Source: Actinostola sp. cb2023
Lineage: Eukaryota > Cnidaria > Anthozoa > Actiniaria > Actinostolidae
Reading direction: 5' to 3'
DNA: 64,000 nt
Assembly (NCBI GenBank): GCA_033675265.1
Contig: JAUJYZ010001186.1
Location: 142,001 to 206,000, forward strand
Shown: positions 31,164 through 41,968 of the stretch, piece by piece
How the letters are laid out: each line of letters begins with the position of its first letter
Position numbering within the stretch: the first letter of the stretch is position 1
Notes under the pieces: model-generated
The model's input: the letters and a program-made list of their open reading frames with translations, nothing else
What the model was told of the DNA's origin: nothing
The model's database searches: none
Made by a program: the position numbers and the translations under genes

Positions 31164-31420
31164 GTGGCGTCTCCCAGCGAAATGATTCGAAGAAGGTTAT
31201 CCGGCCGTAAATCATGTTATTTATACCAATCTGAGCACGCGGGGATGTGATATGTAGTCCTCTGGGACGCATTCCTCTCGAGGGTTGCGAGAATACTGCG
31301 ATATATTTTTGGCATCGTGCGTGAAGGTCCCAGTGAGAATAGTATTATATTCTCACTGCGAGCCATCACACACAATGCCTCGAGGAATATCGGTGTATTC
31401 AGATGTGGGAGAAGACCTCC
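31164..31420. repeat. Internal junction of split repeats B and A
   Basis: B copy (31164-31340) fused directly to A copy (31341-31420). It therefore preserves the junction that a circular DNA intermediate would have. The B copies differ only by a 2-bp TA indel in a TATATTTTT stretch. Confidence 0.9.
31331..31358. promoter_or_regulatory. Likely recombinase core site (10-bp inverted arms, 8-bp spacer)
   Basis: Left arm CAGTGAGAAT, spacer AGTATTAT, right arm ATTCTCACTG; the arms are perfect inverted repeats. The symmetry is like Cre and Flp sites. Both genomic junctions carry one half of it. Confidence 0.7.
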
Positions 31421-31762
31421 TCGGCGGAAGGTTCGCTTCGTGGCTCCAAAGGGTGGGTCCCCCCCAAGGCTGACCTGGCGTTAACCTAAGAGTTGACAGG
31501 CGATCTGTGCCAGAAGTAGGATCTGTGACAGATCGTTCCCCAAACGGGGGTGTTATCTTCCCATAACTCAGAATTCTTTTATTCCGCAAATGAGTGCGAC
31601 ACATATAAGCTAAAATTACATCCCTTGCTGTTACTAAGTGGGAAAACCCTTACTTTGACCCAGGGGCTCCGTGCTACACTACAGGGATCGCTATGGTCTG
31701 ATTTGTTGGCCTTGGCTAGCAGCGCGTTACCGAGCGCGCCATTCTGCCGAATTACGAACAAA

Positions 31763-33241
31763 TTACAAAAATGCTGGATTAAACTGAGAGACGTCGACAT
31801 TGGTTTTGTATGCCCTGACTACGGCTGCAGTAGCCTGATCCGATGATCCTGCGGATAAAGTCGCGGCAGGGCCATCGGGTTTCAGAGCTTCTCTAAGGTC
31901 TGTATAGTGGCGTAGCATTTTTGTACTGGACCATCCTACATGATGGGCAATTGCTTCCTGGTCAACCCCCAGAAGGGACAAAGTAATAGAGCAGCCGGAC
32001 CTCAAGCTATGAGGTGTCTCCCCTTCGTCTACGCCGGTGGAACGGAGGTGCAGCTTTAGGCGATTGTTAACCGCCGAACCACAAAATGGCTGCTCGGTTA
32101 CCTTGCCCCCACTGGCGGAACGAAACAAATATCCTGGCGTTAAGTCAATATGCATGAGCTTGCAGAGAGCTAAATAACGCTCGAAATTCCTAACAGGACA
32201 AATGGTGTGGTTTTCGCATCTGCGCACCGCGAAAGTATTGAGAGCATCGCCGCGCAGGGTTTTCCCAAATGAGTGATTAAAGAGGAGAGCCGAATAATCG
32301 GGAGAGAAAAGGATCTCTTTCGAAAGGCACCTGCCTAAATCCGAACCACGATCCCCCGAAAAAAAATCGATTGCAAAAAACGCTAGGTCGCGACTTAGGA
32401 TGTACACCGAGATTGGAGGGATATTGGGTTCACAAAGAAGGGCGAGGATGTGCTCAAGAACCTTTCCGAGCTTGTTTAAGAATATGGGGATACTCCTATG
32501 TGGGAGGGTCCGTGCCTCAGCTTGCTCCTCCTTAATCGCCCGGAGGTAATCCTTTATGGAGTGATGCGATACCGGGTTACCCGTACCTAACCTATCATCC
32601 CAACTCCCCCCTAAACCCGCTTGAATAAAGATCGATTTTAATTTCCCAATAATACTGTCAACTGTACCAGCGGCAAGTCTGGTGGGACATAGGCACTTGG
32701 CTTGATTGTTTCCGATACAAGGGCAGTTCAAAGCATGGACCTTTGTACGCCCTGATTTGTCCTTCCAAACCAAGAAAGCCAGAATGTCTGGGGCTGTAGT
32801 GGAATGCAAGGTTTTTGGGATAGGCAAAGCTGCGAGGAAACTACACAGCTCGCGGGCCAGAGAGGATTTTTGCTTCTCATATGGCTTGCGTTTTTTCTTT
32901 TGCTGCAGCTGCAGAAGGCGTTCGTTGATGGTGGTTAAGTCGACACAGATCGAGCTTTCAGGTACCGGTGCGACTTCCCTTCTTGTACCGCACATCTGAC
33001 AAAAGTTGAATGTGTCGTCGTTGAGATAGGCACATTCAGGGCAAGGCGCTGCTGGTCTCCAGATACGAGGGCGCCTGTTCTGCGAGGAACGAATCAAGAA
33101 GAAGAAAAACCGAGTGTCAGGATTTATTAATGCGAAATACATACAAGTCCCATTGTAAACGCCGGTCTGAAAATCCGTGTCGCGGAGATGGGAAGAGAAG
33201 GGTTCCTTCCTCGCCCTTAGAGCCCAGCTTAAAAGATGCAC
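31763..33241 (-). CDS. Tyrosine recombinase of the Ngaro-type element
   Basis: The frame is 492 codons; the functional start may be internal, since the residues before about 55 look unrelated. A zinc ribbon (CPECAYLNDDTFNFCQMCG) at about residues 64-85 is followed by a linker rich in Lys/Gln, a second Cys-rich stretch (CPCIGNNQAKCLC) and the recombinase fold. The catalytic residues are the R in SGDRGSDLGR, H-x-x-R in PHSLRSGCS, H in HHVGW and Y in LRHYTDL, the standard order R, HxxR, H/W, Y. It would integrate the circular cDNA into target DNA. Open and apparently intact. Confidence 0.85.
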   Translation of the reverse strand: MHLLSWALRARKEPFSSHLRDTDFQTGVYNGTCMYFALINPDTRFFFFLIRSSQNRRPRIWRPAAPCPECAYLNDDTFNFCQMCGTRREVAPVPESSICVDLTTINERLLQLQQKKKRKPYEKQKSSLARELCSFLAALPIPKTLHSTTAPDILAFLVWKDKSGRTKVHALNCPCIGNNQAKCLCPTRLAAGTVDSIIGKLKSIFIQAGLGGSWDDRLGTGNPVSHHSIKDYLRAIKEEQAEARTLPHRSIPIFLNKLGKVLEHILALLCEPNIPPISVYILSRDLAFFAIDFFSGDRGSDLGRCLSKEILFSPDYSALLFNHSFGKTLRGDALNTFAVRRCENHTICPVRNFERYLALCKLMHIDLTPGYLFRSASGGKVTEQPFCGSAVNNRLKLHLRSTGVDEGETPHSLRSGCSITLSLLGVDQEAIAHHVGWSSTKMLRHYTDLREALKPDGPAATLSAGSSDQATAAVVRAYKTNVDVSQFNPAFL

Positions 33242-35212
33242 TAGCCCGCCTTTCTAGCACGGGCCACCAAAAGGGGATTGGGCACAACCTTGGAACAACT
33301 ATGGTAAAGCGGGCTTTACTTTCCTGTAGAAACCGCAGTAGTGGAGCGACCAGGACAAAAGGGGGGAACACATAGGCATTTTCGAGGCCGTCGATAACTT
33401 GTGCAAACACGTTGACCCCCGCGGACAAAGGTGTGAACCATGGGGAAAAAATGCTTTAATGGGTTCCCATTGACGTCCAGCTGAGTGTTGGAATCCAGAG
33501 CCATCAGATCTATAGTGTGTGGTCCGAAAAGCTGCTCAACCCTTAACCAAGCTGCTGGGGAAAGTTTGCAATCTTTGTCAGACAATGTGCGCGAAGGCGC
33601 GTCAGCTGGGTTCTGGCGTGATGGGATGTAGCAAAGGTTCAGGGAAATGTTACTTTCTAACAACAGCGAGTGGAGCTGCTTTAGGACATCGTTGAGCTCC
33701 TGGTTTTTGCCCCCTTGATTTTTCCAAGACTGGAGAAAGGCAAGGTTATCGGTGTGAGCGTCAACTCGACTGTTGGCGACCAAATGCTTTCCTGCGCGAA
33801 GTACGTGAACTAGGGCAGTAGCTTCCTTTACCACGATGGGCGAGGTTTTTATGCCGCTACTCCAGTAGTCTCGCACTTTGAGGGATTCCTGGCTAGGGAC
33901 TTCGATGACGCCGCCCCAAGCGAAGTTCGAAGCATCGCTACAAACCCGAACCACCAGGTGTTTCTCCCCTGGCCAGGGAAGGCATTCCTGCCATGTGTCA
34001 AGAAATCTCCAATGCGTGATTTCGTCTCTTAGGGCCGCTTGAAGTTTTACTTCGCGGCAGGATTTTTGGAATCCCGGGATGGCTCGGTAGATTTCTCGGC
34101 AATACAGTTGGGCAGCAGGAACGGCCAAACAGAATGACGTGATCTTACCCGCCAGCCTTTGGAGCGTTTTTATTGATACTGTCTTCCGTTTTAGAATGGT
34201 TTCTCGTAGGGTGGAGAATTTTTGCTTCTTATCTTCCGGCAAGATAAAAGATCGCCTAACGGAGTCGACTATGAAGCCAAGAAAACGCACTGACTGGCTC
34301 GGGGACAAGTGGGACTTGGCGAGGCCTATAAAATATCCCAGTGAAGACAGGACGCTGGCAGCTAGGAATATAGCGGCCTCGGCCAGTTCCATGTTCGACC
34401 AACCGACACCTGACCCTTGGGTGGGAACCAGTTGCCCAAAGTGGCGGTCGTCAATGTATTGGCTACATGGTACCCCGAGAGAGCGGATGAAACTAGTAGC
34501 GCCCATTCCGATGTTGTGATAAACGTAAGCACTCGCTTTCCAACCAAAGGGAATTGTATGGAAGACGAAAAACCACCCTTGCCACTCGAGGCCCAGCAAT
34601 GATCTGCTATCCTGAGAAACGAGGACGTGGTCGTACCCATTCTTCTCGTCCATCGTAGTCTGGAACGACCCAGCGCCTACATAACGGGGAAGATTGGAGA
34701 TATAATCTAGCGCCAATGGGCAATCTTTGATCCAGAGATTTAGGAATCGCTCGTCGTGGCACATTCTAGGTTTTGTGGGTTCTATTGTGATAGGCATTAC
34801 TAGGTGAGGTGGTTCCACGGAGCCGACTTTCCCCCAAAGAGACATGGACCCGTTACGGAGACGCTGAGATAGTGTAGTGCTAATGAAATCCTCAAAGCCT
34901 GTGCACGATTTACTGTTCGGGAACGAAGCACGGGGAGGGGTTTTTGTGTCGTAAAATTGCCCCTTGGAAGTCTCCCTTGAACGGAACCAAGAAATCTTGC
35001 ACCCGTACCCCTGTTCGAAGGTAACCAAGGATCTCGTCCCGCTTTGGGTAGTCGGTCAATATTATTTCCCATTGGGGTCTGTGGTTGTGGATCTCACCGG
35101 CCACAAAGTAATCGGGGTCGCGAAACGCGACGTCTGCAGCGGAAGCTTTAGCATGCAGCTCTGAGACGCTCTCGAGGGATGGGGTTGGGGTTGCATTGCG
35201 CGTCAGGGTCAA
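33117..35212 (-). CDS. Reverse transcriptase and RNase H of the Ngaro-type element (frame breaks)
   Basis: The central 570-codon frame (35028-33316) carries the reverse transcriptase palm, with TMDEKNGYDHV, FHTIPFGWKASA and the catalytic SQYIDDRHFG (YIDD), then RNase H with VCSDASNFAWGGVI, DAHTDNLAFLQSW and IPSRQNPADAPSR. N-terminal residues typical of the family (ILGYLRTGVRVQDF) are in another frame from 35212 and join near the GGGG run at about 34963-34966. The C-terminal extension (NAYVFPPFVLVAPLLRF, PFWWPVLE) is in the frame 33428-33117 and joins near the G5 run at 33416-33420. Both switches are single-base events in G runs. The start upstream of 35212 is not clear. Confidence 0.8.
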
Positions 35213-35634
35213 ACCCCTCCAGTCGCACCAACGAATGTAGACATGATTCGATACGTCCCGCTCAGGACAGAAGTGAAGCGTCTTCTGACGTTTTCTGGGA
35301 ATCTAAGATCGCAGAAAATAAAATTAAAATAAAACCGGGGATGAGACAACTAAGGGAAAAAACCCTACTCGAGACTGGAAGGAAGAGACCCCGAAGCAAA
35401 GCAACCCCGAAATACCCCGCCGCGAGGGCAGAGCAGTGAACGGTATTAGATAACCGCATCGAGGAGACTTGCAACGGTCTAATATATATGCATAATGCTA
35501 CATGCAAAGTGAGGTGTATCAAATTTTATTCAGTCAGGTATTCTAAGTTACATCATTCACTCTATATCGTGTATATCTTTATTTATATTCCATATTAAGA
35601 AAATGAACCAATGCAAGCGACACTGAAACAGAGT

Positions 35635-36180
35635 CTATTTTCTGGCATTGCATTCAGCGGCGAAATGCCCGAATCCTCGGCAGGTAAAACACCTGCCTCT
35701 CATAGAGGGACTCCCGCGGCCACGCCCGCGACGGTATCCTTGTCCTCCGAAGACTGGGCCGACCCTTGACTCCCAAGGCCCAATACCTCCCATTGAGTGT
35801 GTGATCTGGCTCGCTGGGGCAGGGGATCCCCTCAGGATCTTTTGAATTTGGGCCGCGACCTGTTTTTGCTCTTCGTCCCCTAGGAGACGAACGACGACGG
35901 CTGGCAGACGAGGGTTGTTGGCCAGAGGGCGGCACTGTTTGAAGATCGCGTCGTACTTTGCGCGGTCTTTATGATTGCCGTCCCTCGCGGAATCAGCGAG
36001 GTGTTCTAGGGCCGCTAAGAGTGCAATAGTGTCCACCAAAGGGGCGGGGCGGCTTGCCAGCTGGCGCACATCGTAGAGCGCCCTGGTTACCCCATCCGCC
36101 GCGACAGTAGATTGCAGTGCTTTTACCGTCTCCAACAACGCATTAAGCTCCTGTGTGATTTTTTGGAAAAACAGAAACAA
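35635..36180 (-). CDS. Gag-like protein of the Ngaro-type element (zinc knuckle)
   Basis: Encodes 181 residues. An N-terminal helical region (LLETVKALQSTV, PLVDTIALLAALEHLAD) is followed by a Gly/Arg-rich stretch (GGQGYRRGRGRGSPS) and a C-terminal CCHC knuckle CFTCRGFGHFAAEC, the retroviral nucleocapsid pattern. The protein would package element RNA. The start may lie in an upstream exon: the frame at 36180 begins in poor context, and a proline-rich frame at 37961-38404 is a candidate 5' part. Confidence 0.7.
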   Translation of the reverse strand: MFLFFQKITQELNALLETVKALQSTVAADGVTRALYDVRQLASRPAPLVDTIALLAALEHLADSARDGNHKDRAKYDAIFKQCRPLANNPRLPAVVVRLLGDEEQKQVAAQIQKILRGSPAPASQITHSMGGIGPWESRVGPVFGGQGYRRGRGRGSPSMRGRCFTCRGFGHFAAECNARK

Positions 36181-36479
36181 AAAAGGGATAGCGTAAGTCC
36201 AAGCAAATACTAGAAAATAATTAAGAGACGCTCTACTTCAACAATTAATGCGCAAATCCGCCCAAAGCGCGAATAAACCCGTTCTTCGGGACGGCTTGAG
36301 TTTCCCTCTTCGCTTTGGATGAACTCTCTCGCCACCACGAATTAGCGCTTTTCTCGAATATGACGTCATAGATCACGTGACCACCACAAAAGCAAACCAA
36401 GATTTTGAGGCTGTCAAAACTAGCACGTGTAAATATGACGTATTTCCCTAGACCCGCAATTACTCATTCTATCCTCAAG

Positions 36480-37690
36480 GTCAAACAAGTTCAGTACGAA
36501 TTACGTGAACCAGAAAATCATAAACTCTAGAGAACACCTTCGCGTCCACGTACGCATTACGTGCACCAGAAAATTATAAACTTTTACGAACACATTCGCC
36601 TCCACGCACGAATTACGTGCACCAGAAAATTATAACTTTCGCGAACACATTCGCTTCCACGTACGAATTACGTGAACCAGAAAAAATATATAAACTCTAG
36701 CGAACACATTCGCCTCCCCGTATGAATTACTAGCACCAGAAAAATATCACTCTAGCGAACACACTCGCCTCCACGTACGCGTTACGTGCACCAGAAAAAT
36801 ATATACTCGAGCGAACCCATTCCCCTCCCCGTATGAATTACTTGCACCCGAAAAATATCACTCTAGCGAACCCATTCGCCTCCACGTACGAGTTACGTGC
36901 ACCAGAAAAAAATATAAACTCGAGCGAACACATTCGCCTCCACGTATGAATTACTTCCACCAGAAAAATATTACTCTAGCGAACCCATTCGCCTCCACGT
37001 ACGAGTTACGTGCACCAGAAAATATAAACTCGAGCGAACACATTCGCCTCCACGTATGAATTACGTGCACCAGAAAAATATAAACTCTAGCGAACACCTT
37101 CGCCTCCACGTACGAATTACGTGCACCCGGAAGATATAAAACTCTAGCGAACACTTTCGCCTCCACGTATGAATTACGTGCACCAGAAAAATATAAACTC
37201 TAGCGAACACCTTCGCCTCCACGTACGAATTACGTGCACCAGAAAGATATAAAACTCTAGCGAACACTTTCGCCTCCCCGTATGAATTACGTGCAGAAGA
37301 AAAATATAAACTCTAGCGAACACCTTCGCCTCCACGTACGAATTACGTGCACCAGAAAGATATAAACTCTAGCGAAAACTTTCGCCTCCACGTCTGAATT
37401 ACGTGCACCAGAAAAAATATAAACTCTAGCGAACACATTCGCCTCCCCGTATGACTTACGTGCACCAGAAAAATATAAACTTTAGCGAACACTTTCGCCT
37501 CCACGTATGAATTACGTGCACCAGAAAAATATAAACTCTAGCGAACACATTCGCCTCCACGTATAACTTACGTGCACCAGAAAAAAATATATGCTCTAGC
37601 GAACACCTTCGCCTCCACGTACGGATTACGTGCACCAGAAAAATATAAACTCTAGCGAACACATTCGCCTCCACGTACGATTTTTTGCGC
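36480..37690. repeat. ~60-bp minisatellite inside the Ngaro-type element
   Basis: About twenty imperfect copies of a unit with ACGTACGAATTACGTGCACC, AGAAAAATATAAACTCTAG and CGAACACATTCGCCTCC. Copies vary between ACGTACG and ACGTATG. It separates the two candidate Gag segments. The short minus-strand frames across it are repeat artefacts. Confidence 0.85.
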
Positions 37691-37960
37691 ACCACAAGCT
37701 ATAACCTAGCAGCTAACGACATTTGCTTACATAGCTACCACGTGTTACTAACCACGTGAATGTACAACGAACACAATCTAAATCTGCATAGCGATACATA
37801 CACGCCTAGCGCTTAATGAGCCAACAGTGACATAGGAAAGCTCTAAGACACGTTGACATAAATCTATAGAAAACTCTAAAATAGAAAATTATTATTATTT
37901 TGTGACACAGTTACCTACTTTTAAAAGTGTAGTTTCTCGTCGTAATAAAACATAAACTAC

Positions 37961-38404
37961 CTAAGTTGTGACAACTTTTTCGGACCGTGGGAGACAAATA
38001 TCGAACCTAACGGCCTGAAATGTGTTATGGCAGGCGCCTGCAATGTCTAGTAACATGCTACTCACCGCATTGCCGTTAGGTGGGTTTACGGCCTGTACTG
38101 GTGCTGCTGGTGGATTCACGGCCTGTACTTGTGCTGCTGGTGGGTTTACGGGTGGATTTACGGCCTGTACTTGTGCTGCTGGTGGATTAACGGCCTGTAC
38201 TGGCGGCGCTGCCGGTAGGTTTACGGCCTGTACTGGTGCTGCCGGTGGATTTACGACCTGTACTTGTGCTGCTGGTGGGTTTACGGGTGGATTTACGGCC
38301 TGTACTTGTGCTGCCGGTGGGTTTACGACCTGTACTTGTGGTGCTGGTGGATTAACAGCACCTAAAACTTGAGCTCGAGGAACGCTTTGAGGCACTTGAG
38401 CCAT
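37961..38404 (-). CDS. Proline/alanine/valine-rich repeat protein of the Ngaro-type element
   Basis: Encodes 147 residues with about ten copies of a short motif (NPPAAQVQAV and variants with APV). It starts 57 bp inside the B repeat end, in the expected place for the first frame of the element. The repeat region is low complexity; the plus-strand frame opposite it (38022-38372) is an antisense shadow. The last 40 residues (SSMLLDIAGACHNTFQAV) are not repetitive. It may be the N-terminal portion of Gag. Not certain to be translated. Confidence 0.45.
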   Translation of the reverse strand: MAQVPQSVPRAQVLGAVNPPAPQVQVVNPPAAQVQAVNPPVNPPAAQVQVVNPPAAPVQAVNLPAAPPVQAVNPPAAQVQAVNPPVNPPAAQVQAVNPPAAPVQAVNPPNGNAVSSMLLDIAGACHNTFQAVRFDICLPRSEKVVTT

Positions 38405-38636
38405 GATGAGCAGCGCAGCGATGAATCTGGACTAGAACTAAAGCGTCGAGCAAACGTCGGTGTGGCGTCTCCCAGCGAAATGATTCGAAGAAGGTTATCC
38501 GGCCGTAAATCATGTTATTTATACCAATCTGAGCACGCGGGGATGTGATATGTAGTCCTCTGGGACGCATTCCTCTCGAGGGTTGCGAGAATACTGCGAT
38601 ATTTTTGGCATCGTGCGTGAAGGTCCCAGTGAGAAT

Positions 38637-38961
38637 AGCATTCGCTGATAACCTGAGTGAAGCAATTAGTGCTCTTGAGCGCATGAAAGAACACGACCCT
38701 GACCGCAATCTTGGTATTCAAAGGGAAGTCCGATGGTATGACATGGAGTTGCACGCACAGGGGTGCGCCTATCCTGTTCAAAAGGGTGGCAACATTGGTA
38801 AAGGCACAGACGCAGGCCTTCCTGAGGTTGATAAATGTCCCCGTAAAAGTATAAAGAGGAACACTATTGAAGAAGGTCGCCATTGCGTGGATTTGGAAAT
38901 GGCAGCTCGAATAGTTAGACGTCACATGCATAGGATGGCCTATTACAAGAAGAAGCCTTGA
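38637..38961 (+). pseudogene. Last exon of gene copy 1, 3' part
   Basis: Resumes in frame after the element (AFADNLSEAISALERMKEHD) and ends AYYKKKP-stop, as in copy 2. Between 38731 and 38812 the sequence differs from copy 2 by a deletion and divergence. Confidence 0.7.
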
Positions 38962-39146
38962 ATTGAACTCAATAATCAATGATCTAGTGAGCAATAGGTG
39001 TAGCCATTAATATAATTGTTTGATGAGGCACACAATTCAACAACCAATGTTTTAATATTTGAAATTTAGAAGAAAATAAATTCGAAAACAAAATCACGTT
39101 TATTTTACTCGGTCCAAAGAACACAAATATTCTATTGTAGTTTACC

Positions 39147-39214
39147 GTGGATTTGGAAATGGCAGCTCGAATAGTGAGACGTCACAGGATGGCCTATTAC
39201 AAGAAGAAGCCTTA
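39147..39214 (+). repeat. Extra fragment of the last-exon 3' end
   Basis: GTGGATTTGGAAATGGCAGC through AAGAAGCCTTAAG repeats the end of the upstream coding exon. Copy 2 has the same fragment at 51659-51729, so this small duplication is older than the gene duplication. Confidence 0.7.
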
Positions 39215-40335
39215 AGAATTGAACTCAACTGATCAATGATATAGTGAGTAATAGGTGTAGCCAGAAATATAATTGTTTGATGAGGTACACAATGCACAAT
39301 TTCCAACAAACAGTTTTTATGAAATATTTCAAATTAGAAAAAAAAATTGAAAAAAATAATCACGTTTTTTTACTCGGTCCAAAGAAAACAAATGGACGGA
39401 CTTGTTCTATTGTAGTTTACTGTGTTTTTTGAACTGCTATTCAATTCGTGTACATTATGAGATAGAGGGTACTGTAGAATGAAAGACTAGTATGATTATA
39501 CTAGGCTACCTAACAGCAGTGAATGCTGACGGTGAATGCAATGTTTATAGTAGTTGTGGATAAGAGTTGGTGCCGGAGAGCTTAGAGTGATTCCAATAAA
39601 CCTGGACTCTACTAATTAGCTGTCAGTGTATATAAGTAACAAAAGACAACAAAAGAGTGAGTGTCTAGCCAGTTATGAAATGTTTTGTTTTATCAAAAGT
39701 GACAAGTATGCAAATTATTAGGTGAGTCTACCTTTCTTTGTTTTGAATAGTATTTGTCCTGTGGCAGACGCCGAGTTTTAAAATAAGCTTTTCAGTGTTA
39801 GAAGTGTCCATTCCATCCCGGCTACAGGAAGCCCAGGAAGAGCGTTCGAAAACAAAATCGATTTTCTGGTCCGTTAGCGGAGTAAACGACCTGAAAGCAG
39901 GTCAGAATACTGATAGGTTGCCATTCTATTACATATCAAAAGCTCTTGATTGAGCGAATCGAGAAAGTATTTTAATTTCGGCTGAAACCAAGTGATCGAT
40001 TACGGGACTTGCACGACTTGCTGCCTTGTGAGCACTCAAAATATATCGATCCCAAAACATACTAAATAGACCTCATCTCCTAAATTAAACACCTCACAGC
40101 ACTCAAACAACTACTACTCTTTATATCTTGAGTATCATTAGGAATTCGATATTCTTAAAACCCATTCCTGAAGCGAAAATCGAACTGCATTCAGTACAAA
40201 ATACAATTGAGCGTACCACAGGAAGCCCAACGCTTAAAAATTAACGGCCCAAAACAATTTTGCCAAAACTATTAGACAAAAACAGAGGATGTGGGCTAGA
40301 GATTGCCTGGAGTTCCAGCTGATCATCCTACACGC

Positions 40336-40362
40336 CGAGTTAACGCTCTATGAGCGTCTAGT
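40336..40362 (+). repeat. Helitron-like 3' terminus
   Basis: CCGAGT, hairpin ACGCTCTATGAGCGT (40343-40357), CTAGT. Confidence 0.45.
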
Positions 40363-40599
40363 TGAGATTTCAATGCGAATATTCACACGTGAAACTGACA
40401 CACGGTCAGCCGGCACTAATCAGCTCAACGATACGGTGATCTTCAACTACACAATTCCCACGAAAAGCACAAGATACGGTATCTGATGGGCTTACGAGTC
40501 AGGATATACCGGCTAAAGAAACATACACATGTACAAATTAATTAGGGACACATATTTTGGGCACGACATCGCAAAAACAACTCACTTCAGGTGCGAAAA

Positions 40600-40662
40600 G
40601 CATGATGGTTCTTGAGAATTGCATGATGGTTCTTGAGAATTGCATGATGGTTCTTGGAAACT
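40600..40662. repeat. Three copies of GCATGATGGTTCTTGAGAATT
   Basis: Short direct repeat of 21 bp, three copies, the last divergent. No function recognised; 39215-40835 otherwise holds no gene. Confidence 0.7.
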
Positions 40663-40837
40663 GCATGCCGGGTAAAAATCGAGATTTTTTCTGCCTACGT
40701 GAATGAATTAGAATTGCTTCCTTGCTCGCTCGCTCAGGCTCGCTCGCTGCGTCAGCAATCAGTAGAACTATGGGAAGCGATAAGTTATGTTTGATATAAT
40801 GGGTGCTTAGTCGAAATTAGAGCTCCAAGCATTCAGT

Positions 40838-41035
40838 CAAACCTCTATTAAGCGGTCACCCTCGCCAAAAGGCTGACCGCTTAATAGAGGTGACCGCTTA
40901 ATAGAGGTCAAGTTTACAGTAAGTATGGGGACCGATTTCCGGGAATTTGAGTGAAAGTGACCGCTTAATAGAGGGTGACCGCTTTTTTTTTGTTAAACTG
41001 AACAGATAGAGCCGCTTTTAAAATAGAAGTTTGAC
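40838..41035. repeat. AACCTCTATTAAGCGGTCAC repeat element
   Basis: Forward and inverted copies of AACCTCTATTAAGCGGTCAC and TGACCGCTTAATAGAGG. The same short foldback element is found in the introns at 28725/30080 and 49663-49725. Confidence 0.7.
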
Positions 41036-41043
41036 TGTATTTC

Positions 41044-41205
<162 letters not shown>

Positions 41206-41359
41206 ACCTTTATTTTGATACTTTGAATTCGTTATAGTTTGAATTCATCAATTAAGAAATCGAAAATAATGAGGAACTCCTAAATAAAGATCAAATCGTT
41301 GTGTTTGCCGGAACCAAGTGGCGAAATCAAAGTCATTTAATTTGACTAAAGTTCTTTTA

Positions 41360-41696
41360 AGATCTGATCTACTTATCTATATTCTTATTGGTTGATTAGG
41401 ACCGTTGGTTTCGGATACCGCCAAGACTTCATCACGGAGTTACTCGACGGCGATTTGGGTAGAAATTATGCTGGATCATAGTAGCACTTTAATAGTATAT
41501 GCATATACCAACTCCCTTAGATCAATGGCATTGATCTAAGGGAGTTGGTATATGCATATACTATTAAAGTGCTACTATGATCCAGCATAATTTCTACCCA
41601 AATCGCCGTCGAGTAACTCCGTGATGAAGTCTTGGCGGTATCCGAAACCAACGGTCCTAATCAACCAATAAGAATATAGATAAGTAGATCAGATCT
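41360..41696. repeat. Perfect 337-bp palindrome
   Basis: The two 168-bp arms (41360-41527 and 41529-41696) are exact reverse complements around a single central G at 41528. Confidence 0.9.
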
Positions 41697-41851
41697 ACCA
41701 GCCAATCAGAATAATTACAGTCCCTTAGCGCGAGGAAAGTGCAACGGCCGAGCGCGGATTGTGGAAGAGTCTACAGCGATACTATCGGCTATTCCCGCGG
41801 GAAACTGGGGCTGAGTTGTGACGTAGAGTTTCTGAAAAGATCCGTTTTCGC

Positions 41852-41968
41852 CGTCCACACTAAAACGATAGAACTGCGTTTTCAAAAGTCTCCGCTTTGG
41901 AAAGCGTTTTTGAAAACCTCCGTTTTCATAGATAAACATCTCCGTTTTCGATCGTTTTAGTGTGGACG
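41852..41968. mobile_element. MITE with CGTCCACACTAAAACGAT termini
   Basis: CGTCCACACTAAAACGAT faces ATCGTTTTAGTGTGGACG. The interior is GTTTTCAAA-type sequence. Short, non-coding. The 41715-42353 minus-strand frame that crosses it has no domain. Confidence 0.65.

Larger units (their letters stand above)
30992..38636 (-). mobile_element. Ngaro/DIRS-type tyrosine-recombinase retrotransposon (~7.6 kb)
   Basis: Split direct repeats: A (80 bp) at 30992-31071 and 31341-31420; B (175-177 bp) at 31164-31340 and 38462-38636. Read on the minus strand the order is terminal B, open frames, internal A and B, terminal A, as in Ngaro and PAT elements. The coding part holds Gag with a zinc knuckle, reverse transcriptase with RNase H, and a tyrosine recombinase; no methyltransferase is evident, which favours Ngaro. 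It interrupts the last exon of vWA gene copy 1 without a target duplication. The near identity of the A copies and of the B copies suggests a recent insertion, although several frames are broken. Confidence 0.9.

Noticed and set aside
36480..37690. CRISPR-like or coding repeat array
   Set aside because: Imperfect ~60-bp units with no spacers, inside a retrotransposon: a minisatellite.
38022..38372. Gly/Cys/Thr-rich plus-strand frame
   Set aside because: Antisense of the proline-rich repeat frame; low complexity.
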